DNA from: Actinocatenispora sp963815125
GTDB taxonomy: Bacteria; Actinomycetota; Actinomycetes; Mycobacteriales; Micromonosporaceae
Reading direction: 5' to 3'
NCBI GenBank assembly: GCA_963815125.1
Contig: CAWFFM010000004.1
Coordinates: 1 to 64,000 of the forward strand
Length of the DNA stretch: 64,000 nt
Under the pieces are notes generated by a model that was given only the letters and a program-made list of their open reading frames with translations, made no database searches and was not told the origin of the DNA. The translations under genes were made by a program, and so were the position numbers. This document shows positions 24,307-32,370 of this stretch, one piece after another (position 1 is the stretch's first letter; each line of letters begins with the position of its first letter).

Positions 24307-24951
24307 TCACGGGTCCTCCTGGATGTTCGAGCCGGATGTGTCGCCGTGCCCTGCCTTCGCGCCCCGCCACAACCGGTCGACAATGGCCGCGGTGACCACT
24401 CCGGTCACCAGCGCGAGTACGGGGAAGACCACCGTGGCCGTCGCAGTGGCCGTGACACAGGCGGCGCCCACCACCGCACGGCCGGGGTGCGCGCACGTGA
24501 CGCGGACGCCCGGGGACAGCGCGGCACGTACACCCGTCCGCGTGTCCGCGAGTGCCACCGGAACGAAGACGACCAGCACCGCCACGATGCTGGTGACGGC
24601 GAGCCAGACCACGAGCCAGATCCGACGGTCGGCACCCATCCTGCCGATCGCGTAGAGGTCAGCGACCAGGAAGAGTCCGACACCGAGCGCCAGGCACCCC
24701 AGCAGGGTCGCCGGCGCGAACCGGGTCCGTGCACACCTCAGCAGGCCCCGTGCCGTGGGGCTCTGGCCGGTCCGCGCCCAGGTGCCGACGACGCGCAGCA
24801 GGCCGATGCTGGCAGCCGGTGCGGTCACCACCGGTAGACAGAGCAGCAGCCACACCAGGTTGATGTACACCGCGGTCACCACCACCCGGACGAGCGCACC
24901 GACCGTCCCCTCCAGCCGGGCGACGGCCAGGGCGGGACGCATGCCGCTCAT
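24307..24951 (-). CDS. DUF624 (YesL-like) membrane protein
   Basis: This 214-residue protein has about five hydrophobic segments. The first holds the DUF624 pattern VYINLVWLLLCLPVVTAPAA, followed by SIGLLRVVG. Such proteins are frequent in operons for complex glycan uptake next to MalFG-type permeases, but their precise role is unknown. The ATG at 24951 overlaps the TGA of the upstream permease (ATGA), so translation is coupled. Confidence 0.8.
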   Translation of the reverse strand: MSGMRPALAVARLEGTVGALVRVVVTAVYINLVWLLLCLPVVTAPAASIGLLRVVGTWARTGQSPTARGLLRCARTRFAPATLLGCLALGVGLFLVADLYAIGRMGADRRIWLVVWLAVTSIVAVLVVFVPVALADTRTGVRAALSPGVRVTCAHPGRAVVGAACVTATATATVVFPVLALVTGVVTAAIVDRLWRGAKAGHGDTSGSNIQEDP

Positions 24952-25820
24952 CCCTTGAGCCCCGAGGTGGCGACGCCCTCCACGATCAGCCGCTGGAATC
25001 CCAGGAACAACAGGAACGCCGGAAGCAGGGCGAGGACGCTCATCGCGAACAGCGGCCCCCACGACGATTCACCGGTGGCGTCGAGAAAGAGACGCAGGCC
25101 CAACGGCACCGTGTACAGGCGGGGATCGTTGAGGTAGATCAGCTGGCTGAAGAAGTCGTTGTAGCTCCAGATGAACGTGAAGATGGTGGTGGTCACCAGC
25201 GCCGGCTTCAGCAGCGGCAACGTGACGTGCACAAAGACGCGACCCGATCCGCAGCCGTCGACCCGCGCGGCGTCGTCGAGCTCGGTGGGAATACCGCGGA
25301 TGAACTGCACGAGCAGGAACACGAAGAACGCGTCCACGGCGAGGAAGTGCGGCACCATCAGCGGGTAGAACGTGTTCACCCAACCGATCACGTGGTACAT
25401 CGTGTACTGCGGCACCAGAGTGACGTGCTTGGGCAGCATGATCGTGGTGAGCATCGCCGCGAACCAGAAACGCCGGAACGCGAAGTCCAGTCGCGCGAAG
25501 GCGAAGGCGGCCAGCGAGCACGAGAACACGTTGCCCACGACCGCGGCGGTGGAGATGAAGAACGAGTTGCCGAAGAAGATCGCGAACGACTGCCCCATGC
25601 CGTGCCAGCCCTGCGCGTAGTTCGCGAGGTCCCAGTGCGAGGGCCACAGCCCCGAGTCGGTGAAGATCTCGTTGTCGGGTTTGACCGAACTGGACAGCAG
25701 CCACAGCAGTGGATACACCATGACGATGCCCACCGCGATCAGTGCCAGGTGCGCCAGCCAGCGCCGCCCGCGACGGTGGCCGGTCCCGGTCCTCGGAAGT
25801 GTCGACAAGTCAGCGCTCAT
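24948..25820 (-). CDS. Sugar ABC transporter permease (MalG type)
   Basis: The protein has 290 residues and six hydrophobic segments. The cytoplasmic EAA loop of carbohydrate permeases is visible as IPTELDDAARVDGCGSGRVF, followed by VTLPLLKPALVTT. The second permease gene lies upstream with an 11-nt overlap, and a DUF624 gene follows with ATGA overlap. Together with the solute-binding lipoprotein it makes a CUT1-type importer for oligosaccharides. No ATPase gene is present in the cluster, so a shared ATPase such as MsiK, encoded elsewhere, is likely. Confidence 0.88.
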   Translation of the reverse strand: MSADLSTLPRTGTGHRRGRRWLAHLALIAVGIVMVYPLLWLLSSSVKPDNEIFTDSGLWPSHWDLANYAQGWHGMGQSFAIFFGNSFFISTAAVVGNVFSCSLAAFAFARLDFAFRRFWFAAMLTTIMLPKHVTLVPQYTMYHVIGWVNTFYPLMVPHFLAVDAFFVFLLVQFIRGIPTELDDAARVDGCGSGRVFVHVTLPLLKPALVTTTIFTFIWSYNDFFSQLIYLNDPRLYTVPLGLRLFLDATGESSWGPLFAMSVLALLPAFLLFLGFQRLIVEGVATSGLKG

Positions 25821-26757
25821 AGTGCACCCAGTACCTGCTGAACAGGAAGTTCACCGCGGTGAGCACGGCGACGACCACCAACAGGAACCATGCCAGGGCG
25901 GAGGCATAGCCCATCCGGAAGTTCACGAACCCTTCCTGGTAGAGATACAGCGTGTAGAACAGCGTGGACTCCGACGGGCCGCCACTTCCGCCGCTGATGA
26001 TGAACGCGGATGCGAACGCCTGGAACGCGTGGATGATCCGCAGCACCAGATTGAAGAAGAGCACCGGGCTCAGCAGAGGCAGGGTGATGCGGAAGAACCG
26101 GTTCAGCACCCCGGCACCGTCCACCGCCGCCGCGTCGTAGTAGACCTTGGGGATCTGCCGCAACCCGGCGAGGAAGATGACCATCGGTGCACCGAACTGC
26201 CAGACCTGCAGCACCACGAGGGTGTAGAGCGAGTAGGACGGATCGGAGATCCATGCCTGCCCGTGCAGTCCGACGACACCCAGCAGGGAGTTCACCAGGC
26301 CGCTGTCACCGAACACCTCCCGCCAGAGCACGGCGACGGCGACGCTGCCACCGAACAGCGACGGCAGGTAGTACACCGACCGGTAGAACGCCATTCCGCG
26401 CAGGCCGCGGTTGAGCAGTACCGCGACCAGCAACGCGAACGCCAGCTCCAGCGGAACGCTGAGCCCCACGTACAGCCCGGTCACCTTGAGCGACTGGAGG
26501 AACTTCGGATCCGAGGTGAACATCCGCACGTAGTTGTCCCACCCGACCCACCCGGGCGAGGTGAGCAGGTCGAAGTCGGTGAACGACAGGTACAGCGACA
26601 CCAGCATCGGCCCGAGGGTCAGCAGGAAGAAGCCGAGCAGCCACGGCAGGAGGAACAGATAGCCCCAGCCGTTGTCCCGATGCCGTCGGCGGCGTGCCGG
26701 AGCGCTGCCACGCCGCCGGGCGGCTGTCCACGTGCTGCTCTGTTCGACGGACACCAT
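25810..26757 (-). CDS. Sugar ABC transporter permease (MalF type)
   Basis: The protein has 315 residues, a basic N-terminus (ARRRGSAPARRRRHRDNG) and six membrane segments. The EAA loop reads IPKVYYDAAAVDGAGVLNRF, followed by ITLPLLSPVLFF. It forms the heterodimeric channel with the MalG-type permease encoded by the overlapping downstream gene. It lies three bases after the binding-protein gene, in a tight operon. Confidence 0.88.
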   Translation of the reverse strand: MVSVEQSSTWTAARRRGSAPARRRRHRDNGWGYLFLLPWLLGFFLLTLGPMLVSLYLSFTDFDLLTSPGWVGWDNYVRMFTSDPKFLQSLKVTGLYVGLSVPLELAFALLVAVLLNRGLRGMAFYRSVYYLPSLFGGSVAVAVLWREVFGDSGLVNSLLGVVGLHGQAWISDPSYSLYTLVVLQVWQFGAPMVIFLAGLRQIPKVYYDAAAVDGAGVLNRFFRITLPLLSPVLFFNLVLRIIHAFQAFASAFIISGGSGGPSESTLFYTLYLYQEGFVNFRMGYASALAWFLLVVVAVLTAVNFLFSRYWVHYER

Positions 26758-26760
26758 CGG

Positions 26761-28086
26761 CTAACCCAGGATCCGATCGGCTTCCGAGAAGAACGTCGTG
26801 ACCGCCTTCTGGACGGTGCTCTTTCCGAAGCCCACGTCCTGGTTCACCTTCTTCAACGTGTTCTGGATCAACTCTCCGGAGCCCGGCGGGTAGATCGTCC
26901 GCGCCGATGGCTTCGTCTTCTCCACCGCGTCGAAGTCGTCGTAGATCAGTTTGGTCGTCGGGTCCACCTGTGCGTACGTCTTCGCCCGCAGATCGGCGGA
27001 CAGCGGGACACCGTGGTCGGCGGCCCAGGCCGACGCCGCCGCGGGGCCGGTGATGGCGAAACTCACGAACTCGGCCGCGAGCTTGGCCTTCTCCTTCGAC
27101 ATCTTCGACGACAACGCCCACCATTCGATCGGGGTGACCAGTGTGCCGACGGGGCCGCCCTTGTCGTGGCGCGGGAACGGCACCGAACTCAGCTTGTCCT
27201 TGACGATGTTGCCGTACCCGGCGATCCCCTTCGACGAGGCCGCGACCGTCAGGGCCGCTTTCCCGGTGGTCAGAGGATCGTTGGCGAAGCCCTGTACCCC
27301 GGCGGAGATCTTCATCGGTACGGTCGCCTTCGTTCGGCGCAGCTGGTCCCAGAGTTCGTACCACTCGTGCAGCACGTCCTTGCCGAAGGCAAGCTTGCCG
27401 CCGGTGGTGAACAGTTGCGTACCCTTGCTGCGCACGAAGGCTTCGAACGCGGCAGGAGATCCACCCATGTCCGACGTGCCGTGTACCTTTCCGCCGCTTG
27501 CCTTCGTCACCGTGCGGGAGAACTGGACGAAGTCATCCAGCGTCCAGGCGGGGTCGGGGGCAGTCACGCCGAACTTGTCGAGCTTGGTGCGGCTGTACAC
27601 GAGGGAGGGTTGGGTCGCCAGCCCCAGCGGCACGAAGTACAGCTTGCCCTGGTATCTGCACGAGTCGAGGATGTAGCTGGGCAAACCACCCAGCTGCAGC
27701 GGCTTCGGAACGAGATCGTCCAGCGGTCGCACCGCACCACGCTTGGCGTAGTCGGCCATTTCGGTGATGTGGACCTGGAAGACGTCCGGCGGATTGCCTC
27801 CGGCCACCCGCGTGGCGAGCTTGTCGTAGTAGCCGCCGAAGTCCGAGAACTGGCCGTCTATGTGGACACCCTTGTGGCTCTTCTCGAACAGGTGCGCGAC
27901 ATCGAGAGTGCGTTGAGCTCGCTTGCCCTCACTCCACCAGGTAAGGCTGATGGTGTTCGGACTGCCGCTGCCGTTTGAGGAACCGCCGCGGAGGCCGCTG
28001 CATCCGGCCAGGGCGAACAGTCCGCCGACGCCGGCCCCCAGGACGCCTCGTCGGGACAGATGCCGGGTCATTGGTTCGTTGGTCAC
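26761..28086 (-). CDS. Extracellular solute-binding lipoprotein (sugar ABC importer)
   Basis: The 441-residue protein starts with RHLSRRGVLGAGVGGLFALAGC. It has a twin-arginine-like pair, a hydrophobic core and a lipobox L-A-G-C, so it is exported and lipid-anchored, perhaps through Tat. The mature part has the family-1 binding protein layout: ISLTWWSEGKRAQRT at the start, DVFQVHITEMADYAKRGAVR (first hinge side), and GSPAAFEAFVRSKGTQLF later. It captures a sugar for the two permeases encoded directly downstream. The ligand is probably the oligosaccharide released by the neighbouring hydrolase and sulfatase. Confidence 0.87.
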   Translation of the reverse strand: MTNEPMTRHLSRRGVLGAGVGGLFALAGCSGLRGGSSNGSGSPNTISLTWWSEGKRAQRTLDVAHLFEKSHKGVHIDGQFSDFGGYYDKLATRVAGGNPPDVFQVHITEMADYAKRGAVRPLDDLVPKPLQLGGLPSYILDSCRYQGKLYFVPLGLATQPSLVYSRTKLDKFGVTAPDPAWTLDDFVQFSRTVTKASGGKVHGTSDMGGSPAAFEAFVRSKGTQLFTTGGKLAFGKDVLHEWYELWDQLRRTKATVPMKISAGVQGFANDPLTTGKAALTVAASSKGIAGYGNIVKDKLSSVPFPRHDKGGPVGTLVTPIEWWALSSKMSKEKAKLAAEFVSFAITGPAAASAWAADHGVPLSADLRAKTYAQVDPTTKLIYDDFDAVEKTKPSARTIYPPGSGELIQNTLKKVNQDVGFGKSTVQKAVTTFFSEADRILG

Positions 28087-28099
28087 ACTCCGCTCCTAT

Positions 28100-29983
28100 C
28101 TATGGCCGGACGGCCGAGATGTCGACCAGATTCACCGAGTGCGCCGGCAACGGTAGAGCGACCACACCGCCGGAGGCGGTGGTCCGGGTCGTCTGCGTCG
28201 TCACCGCACCGGGTTGGTCAGGTGAGTTGTAGCTCTGGAAACTTGCCGCGGACACCGACGACAGACGGACCCGGAGACTTCCGTGCAGGCCGTCCACGAG
28301 GATGTGCGGCGTCACGGCGTGGTCGGTGTCCCGGTTGACCACGATCAGCTGTATCCGGTGCCCGGACTGCCGTACTCCCAGCACCTGTAGCGCCGGGTAT
28401 CCACCGCCGGCCTGCGGGTTGCCGGTCATCTGGGTGGCTACCGGAAGCCCACCGGCCAGTTTGCCGAACAGCGCCAGGGCGTGTGCGCGCGCCGTGTAGG
28501 TGAAGTCCGGCGCACCGCCGAAGAGGTTCCCGTCGTTCGGAGAACCCGCGTTGAGGTTGGAGATCTCTGCGTACCGCACATCGTGTTCGATGAAGCCCAT
28601 GGCCAGTTCGGCGGTGAACTCCGCCTGCATGAGCGAACCGGCCCAGCCGGTGAACCCGGAGCCGGGGCCGCCGCCGAGAGTGCCATACTCGCTGACCGCA
28701 AGGTAGGGCTGGTGGCGCGGGCCGTGGTCGGACCGGATCGCGTCCTGAAGATCACCGAGCTTGTCTGTGACACCCGTTGCGCTGGGCACGAGCCGGTCGT
28801 AGAACTGCTGCGGCGTACCGGTCTTGTCCGGCCTCGCGTACTGGTGGACGCCGAGACAGTCGTAGGGCCTTGTGCCCATCAGCTCGACGAACTCGACCGT
28901 TGCCCATGAAGCGCACACGTCGATGTGCGGGTCCACCTTCTTCATGGCGCGGTAGAAGTCGACGAAACCCGCGTGTCGACCGGAGTCGTAGTCGGCCGTG
29001 ACGGCCGATCCTTTCGGCGGTACCGCACCGTTCGTGCCGTCGCCGAAGGTCGCGGTGCCGGTAGTGGGGTCGAAGGTGTAGACGTGCTCGTCGGCTCCGG
29101 CCGTGGACAGCTCGGCTACCGGACGCCAGACCTGGTCATCGACACGGACCTGTTGGCTGCCCGGCACCACCGAGGGGTAGCGGACACTGAACTGCTGTCC
29201 GGCGGTGCCGTCGCTGACCACCGATGCCCGGTGGTCGCAGCCCCTGCCCATCGGTTCGCCCACTTGCCGTTCGGTGCCACCGAACGCGTACTCCTGCATG
29301 GCCGTGGTCGTGTCCGTGCTGCGCCAGTACCGCTGGTTGGCCAGGAACGGCTCGTTGCCGACCTCCCACCGGGTGATGTGGTACGGCGCCGGGTGGCCGT
29401 TGGCGGCCCGCTGCTTCGCCCAGGCGATGCCCCCGTTGGGATTGGTGCCCACCGGCGCGTTCAGGTACTCGACGAGGTCGTCGGCGTCCTGTGGGGTGGC
29501 AGTGGTCGACTGCATCATCACTTCGGTGCGCGCGCCGATCGATGCCACGTACTTCTGCTGTTCGTCGAGGCCGTAGGTGCTGTCGACCGGTTCGAACCCC
29601 TGGCCGACGAAGCCGGCGCCGGTCTGGCAGCCACGATCCTTCTCCGGACCGATGGCCCGCTTCCAGTCGAAGAGGTTGGCGACGGTGCCGCCGGGATAAC
29701 GCACGAGTCGTAGCCCGACCTGGCGGGACATGTCGACGATGGTGGGATCGGCCCCACCGGTGCCGGGATCCCATATGCCCAGACCGTTGTTCAGCCAACG
29801 GCCGTTGGCGCCGACGATTTCCGGAGGTACGGAATGCGCCAGGGGCGTACTCGAAACTGTGATGGTCGGCTGGCCGTCAGATGGAGCGTCTCCTGCCGGA
29901 TCGGCTCCTACCGGCGACGCGACTGTCAGGGTGAGGACGGCCGCCGCTCCAGCGGCGGACAAGGTACGGGTGAGCCTGAACAC
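28100..29983 (-). CDS. Secreted glycoside hydrolase, clan GH-A, with an inserted domain
   Basis: The GTG at 29983, with GGAGG eight bases upstream, gives about 627 residues with a cleavable signal peptide (VLTLTVASPVGADPAG). The TIM-barrel half has VRLVRYPGG-like and DWKRAIGPEKDR blocks as in GH51/GH79-like enzymes. The acid/base Glu is at about residue 211 in RWEVGNEPF and the nucleophile Glu at about 432 in AVSEYGTLGGG. Between them, about residues 254-334, lies an inserted beta-rich segment ending TGTATFGDGTNGAVPPKGS, unlike the core. A C-terminal beta domain ends HSVNLVDISAVRP. The substrate may be a sulfated arabinan or uronic acid glycan, but this is inference. Confidence 0.75.
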   Translation of the reverse strand: MFRLTRTLSAAGAAAVLTLTVASPVGADPAGDAPSDGQPTITVSSTPLAHSVPPEIVGANGRWLNNGLGIWDPGTGGADPTIVDMSRQVGLRLVRYPGGTVANLFDWKRAIGPEKDRGCQTGAGFVGQGFEPVDSTYGLDEQQKYVASIGARTEVMMQSTTATPQDADDLVEYLNAPVGTNPNGGIAWAKQRAANGHPAPYHITRWEVGNEPFLANQRYWRSTDTTTAMQEYAFGGTERQVGEPMGRGCDHRASVVSDGTAGQQFSVRYPSVVPGSQQVRVDDQVWRPVAELSTAGADEHVYTFDPTTGTATFGDGTNGAVPPKGSAVTADYDSGRHAGFVDFYRAMKKVDPHIDVCASWATVEFVELMGTRPYDCLGVHQYARPDKTGTPQQFYDRLVPSATGVTDKLGDLQDAIRSDHGPRHQPYLAVSEYGTLGGGPGSGFTGWAGSLMQAEFTAELAMGFIEHDVRYAEISNLNAGSPNDGNLFGGAPDFTYTARAHALALFGKLAGGLPVATQMTGNPQAGGGYPALQVLGVRQSGHRIQLIVVNRDTDHAVTPHILVDGLHGSLRVRLSSVSAASFQSYNSPDQPGAVTTQTTRTTASGGVVALPLPAHSVNLVDISAVRP

Positions 29984-30046
29984 GGACGCCTCCGGCCGCA
30001 ACCTCTGGGCACATGGGCATTTCGGAGTACAGTAAGTTCGAGGCTG

Positions 30047-30075
30047 AAACTAACAAGCGACACCGGCGCTGTCAA
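30047..30075 (-). promoter_or_regulatory. Putative promoter of the glycoside hydrolase gene
   Basis: On the minus strand TTGACA (30075-30070) and TAGTTT (30052-30047) are 17 bases apart. The box TTGTTAGTTTCA and the following C-x-x-C-x-x-G-A-A pattern match the promoter of the sulfatase at 21038. The divergent ROK regulator gene starts about 75 bases away, which fits direct regulation. Confidence 0.55.
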
Positions 30076-30149
30076 TGCAGGTTGAGCCACCAGCGGTCTG
30101 GCAGAATCGGCGCCTGCACCAGACTGCGAGCGCAGGCGGAAGGAGGACC

Positions 30150-31382
30150 GTGGCGAGCCGTGGCAGCGGCGCCGAGGTCGACACCCCGGCGATACGGACC
30201 GCTCAATCCGCCGACCTACGACGACAGAACGTCGCGTCGATCATGCGTACGATCCTTGCGCACGACTCCCTCTCACGCGCCGACATCGCGCGGCTGACCA
30301 ACCTTGCACCGGGCAGCGTCACGAAGCTGACCTCCATGCTCGTGGAGTCCGGTGTCTGCCACGAGCTACAGGTCTCTGAAGCGGATCGCCAGCCCGGCCG
30401 CCCCCCGGTGCCGATGGTCATCGAGCGCGACATCTACCGGATGATCGGTGTCCACATCGGCCTGCTACGCACGACCATCGGCATGGTCGACCTCACCGGC
30501 AAGCTTGTCGACGAGATCGTGCTCCCCCATCGCGACACCTCGTTCAGCGAGATCGTCAAGCAGGCCGTACGGCGCATCCGCGCCCTGACCACGGGACGGT
30601 CCCGCACGCGCGTGCTGGGCATCGGGGCGACCGCCGGCGGTATCGTCGACCCCGGAACCGGGGTGATCGTCGAACACCCTGCCCTGGGCTGGCGGTCGGC
30701 GCCGCTACGTGACGCCTTGTCCGAGCGCCTCGGGCTGCCCGTCCATGTCGACAACACGGTCCGGGCACTGGCTCTGACCGAATGCTGGTTCGGTGCGGGA
30801 ACGGACGTGGGCAACCTGCTGCTCGTGTTCGCCGGCAACATCGTCGGTGCGGCGATGGTGTTCGACCGCTCTCCCCACCGTGGCCGCAAGGCAGCCGCCG
30901 GCTACATCGACCATCTGCCGATCGGTGTACGCACCGGCCGCCGGTGTGAGTGCGGGCGCAGCAACTGCCTACAAGCGGTCGCCAGCGACATGGCGCTGAC
31001 CTCCGAGGCGCAACGGATCGGCCTGCTCACCCCTGCACAGGAACTCGACGACCTGGTGGCTCTCGCCCGCCGGAATGATGACCGTGCCGCGACCCTGCTC
31101 CGCACGCGGGCACGCCATGTGGGCGCCGCGACCGCGCTCCTGGTCGAGATCCTGGACCCCGACCGGGTGGTCATCGCTGGTGGCGTCGTCGACGATCCGG
31201 CCTACCTTCCGGAGATCCAGGAATCGGTCGCCTCTCACCTGCACCTGCCGCTGGATGCGGACCCGAAGGACTTCGTCCGCGCCACCTCCTTCGGGCGGCA
31301 CGCGGTCGCGCTCTCCTCGGCCACCCTGTGCCTCGATGCCTACTACCGCGACCCGATGGCATACCCTCCGCTCGCGACGTGA
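30150..31382 (+). CDS. ROK family transcriptional regulator
   Basis: The GTG at 30150, with GGAGG five bases upstream, gives 410 residues. The N-terminal winged helix reads DSLSRADIARLTNLAPGSVT. The ROK domain follows, with sugar-kinase-like VLGIGATAGGIVDPGTG and the conserved zinc site C-x-C-G-x-x-x-C in RRCECGRSNCLQ. It lacks the usual kinase catalytic context and so acts as a regulator that senses a sugar. It is divergent from the glycoside hydrolase and probably controls the sulfatase/ABC/hydrolase cluster through the shared promoter box. Confidence 0.85.
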   Translation: MASRGSGAEVDTPAIRTAQSADLRRQNVASIMRTILAHDSLSRADIARLTNLAPGSVTKLTSMLVESGVCHELQVSEADRQPGRPPVPMVIERDIYRMIGVHIGLLRTTIGMVDLTGKLVDEIVLPHRDTSFSEIVKQAVRRIRALTTGRSRTRVLGIGATAGGIVDPGTGVIVEHPALGWRSAPLRDALSERLGLPVHVDNTVRALALTECWFGAGTDVGNLLLVFAGNIVGAAMVFDRSPHRGRKAAAGYIDHLPIGVRTGRRCECGRSNCLQAVASDMALTSEAQRIGLLTPAQELDDLVALARRNDDRAATLLRTRARHVGAATALLVEILDPDRVVIAGGVVDDPAYLPEIQESVASHLHLPLDADPKDFVRATSFGRHAVALSSATLCLDAYYRDPMAYPPLAT

Positions 31383-31505
31383 GCCCACACGATGAACCAC
31401 AGTGGACACTCGACGTCTCACCCCGGCGAGCATGACGTTGGGCTGGCCGCCCATACCCGTTACGGCACCATCGTCTGCCACCCGCTGCGCTATCGGTTCC
31501 GTTGA

Positions 31506-31525
31506 CCGGCATTCGTCCGGCGGTC
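31506..31525. repeat. 20-bp direct repeat flanking the toxin-antitoxin pair (left)
   Basis: The sequence CCGGCATTCGTCCGGCGGTC occurs here and again at 32351-32370 without mismatch. The two copies bracket the toxin-antitoxin genes at a distance of 845 bases. Confidence 0.7.
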
Positions 31526-31553
31526 CTGCCTCGCTGTGCTGACGTCTGGTAGG

Positions 31554-31889
31554 TCAGGCAGCGTGTGTGTCGGTGCCGCCCAGGATGTAGAGGTCGTCGC
31601 CGAACACTGCGGAGATCTGGATCTCCCCTCCGAGAGCCTGAACGTATCGCGCGATGGTCTCGACGGTGGACACCTCGCCCCGCTCGATCTGAGATATCCG
31701 GCTCTTGGTCACTCCCATCGTCTCGGCCACGTCGGCCTGGGACAGGCCAAGAGCCTTGCGACGCTCGGCGAGGCGGTGGCCGTCGATGTAGGCCTGATTA
31801 CGCTTGCGTGCCTCGACGACCTCTTGCTCACCGCCGGCCTCGGCGACGATGTCGCCGCGCACGTCATTCCACTTTGGGAAGTTCGTCAT
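31554..31889 (-). CDS. HigA-like XRE antitoxin
   Basis: The protein has 111 residues. The helix-turn-helix of the Cro/CI family is clear in RLAERRKALGLSQADVAETM and VTKSRISQIERGEVSTVET, and the C-terminal strand (GGEIQISAVFGDD) resembles HigA-type antitoxins. The start overlaps the ancestral stop of the toxin gene (ATGA), the toxin-first order known from HigBA. It should bind the palindrome at 32268 and repress the pair. The gene looks intact although the toxin is broken. Confidence 0.82.
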   Translation of the reverse strand: MTNFPKWNDVRGDIVAEAGGEQEVVEARKRNQAYIDGHRLAERRKALGLSQADVAETMGVTKSRISQIERGEVSTVETIARYVQALGGEIQISAVFGDDLYILGGTDTHAA

Positions 31890-32255
31890 CGCTGCTCCTC
31901 TTGGACCTGTCGCTCCTTCAGATACTCCTCGAAGAGATCCTCGGCGTGGGGATGGCTTGTTTGTACCAACCGGACCAGTTACCGGACTTGTCCCCGACGA
32001 TCAGCAGAATCGCAGAACGCCACGGGTCGAACGCGAACAGATCCGGATCTCCGACCGGCCAGCCGATCCAGGGCGCAACTCCTTGAGATTGTGGATCCGT
32101 GAACCTTCGATCCGGTCGACCAGCGGGCGGCCCAATCCAGGACCTGCCTCGGCCAGTCGGTCAATGGCATCAACGACCTGGGCTTTGGATCTCACGTCCA
32201 GGTCGCTGATCCAGCTGAGAAGTTCGTCCGTTACGCGGATCTCCCATTCATCCAC
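31886..32255 (-). pseudogene. HigB-type toxin with two frameshifts
   Basis: From the GTG at 32255 the frame reads WEIRVTDELLSWISDLDVRS, then LAEAGPGLGRPLVDRIEGSR and NLKELRPGSAGRSEIRI, the RelE/HigB toxin core. The expected continuation (LFAFDPWRSAILLIVGDKSG) lies in the next frame. The remaining C-terminus (EDLFEEYLKERQVQEEQR) lies in a third frame, which ends exactly at the antitoxin start. Single-base losses near 32045 and 31953 explain both breaks. The mRNA-cleaving activity should be lost. Both faults lie in the toxin and none in the antitoxin. Confidence 0.8.
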
Positions 32256-32267
32256 CCGCTGAAGTGT

Positions 32268-32282
32268 AGTAAATTCTTTACT
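32268..32282. promoter_or_regulatory. Palindromic operator upstream of the toxin-antitoxin pair
   Basis: AGTAAATTCTTTACT has perfect 6-bp arms around a 3-bp centre and lies 12 bases upstream of the toxin GTG. It is AT-rich in a GC-rich genome, as expected for the autoregulatory site of a HigA-like antitoxin. Confidence 0.65.
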
Positions 32283-32350
32283 CGTGTAGTTCCCTCTGGA
32301 GAGGTACGCGACGGGTCTCTGCTGTGGCGTGCGCGGTCTGAGATGACCAG

Positions 32351-32370
32351 CCGGCATTCGTCCGGCGGTC
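32351..32370. repeat. 20-bp direct repeat flanking the toxin-antitoxin pair (right)
   Basis: This is identical to 31506-31525. This copy runs into the stop codon of the helicase gene (TCA at 32369-32371), the kind of position used by integrating elements, although no integrase is present. Confidence 0.7.

Noticed and set aside
25660..27978. 772-codon plus-strand frame opposite the ABC importer genes
   Set aside because: His/Arg/Gln-rich complement of three well-supported minus-strand genes, without any motif.
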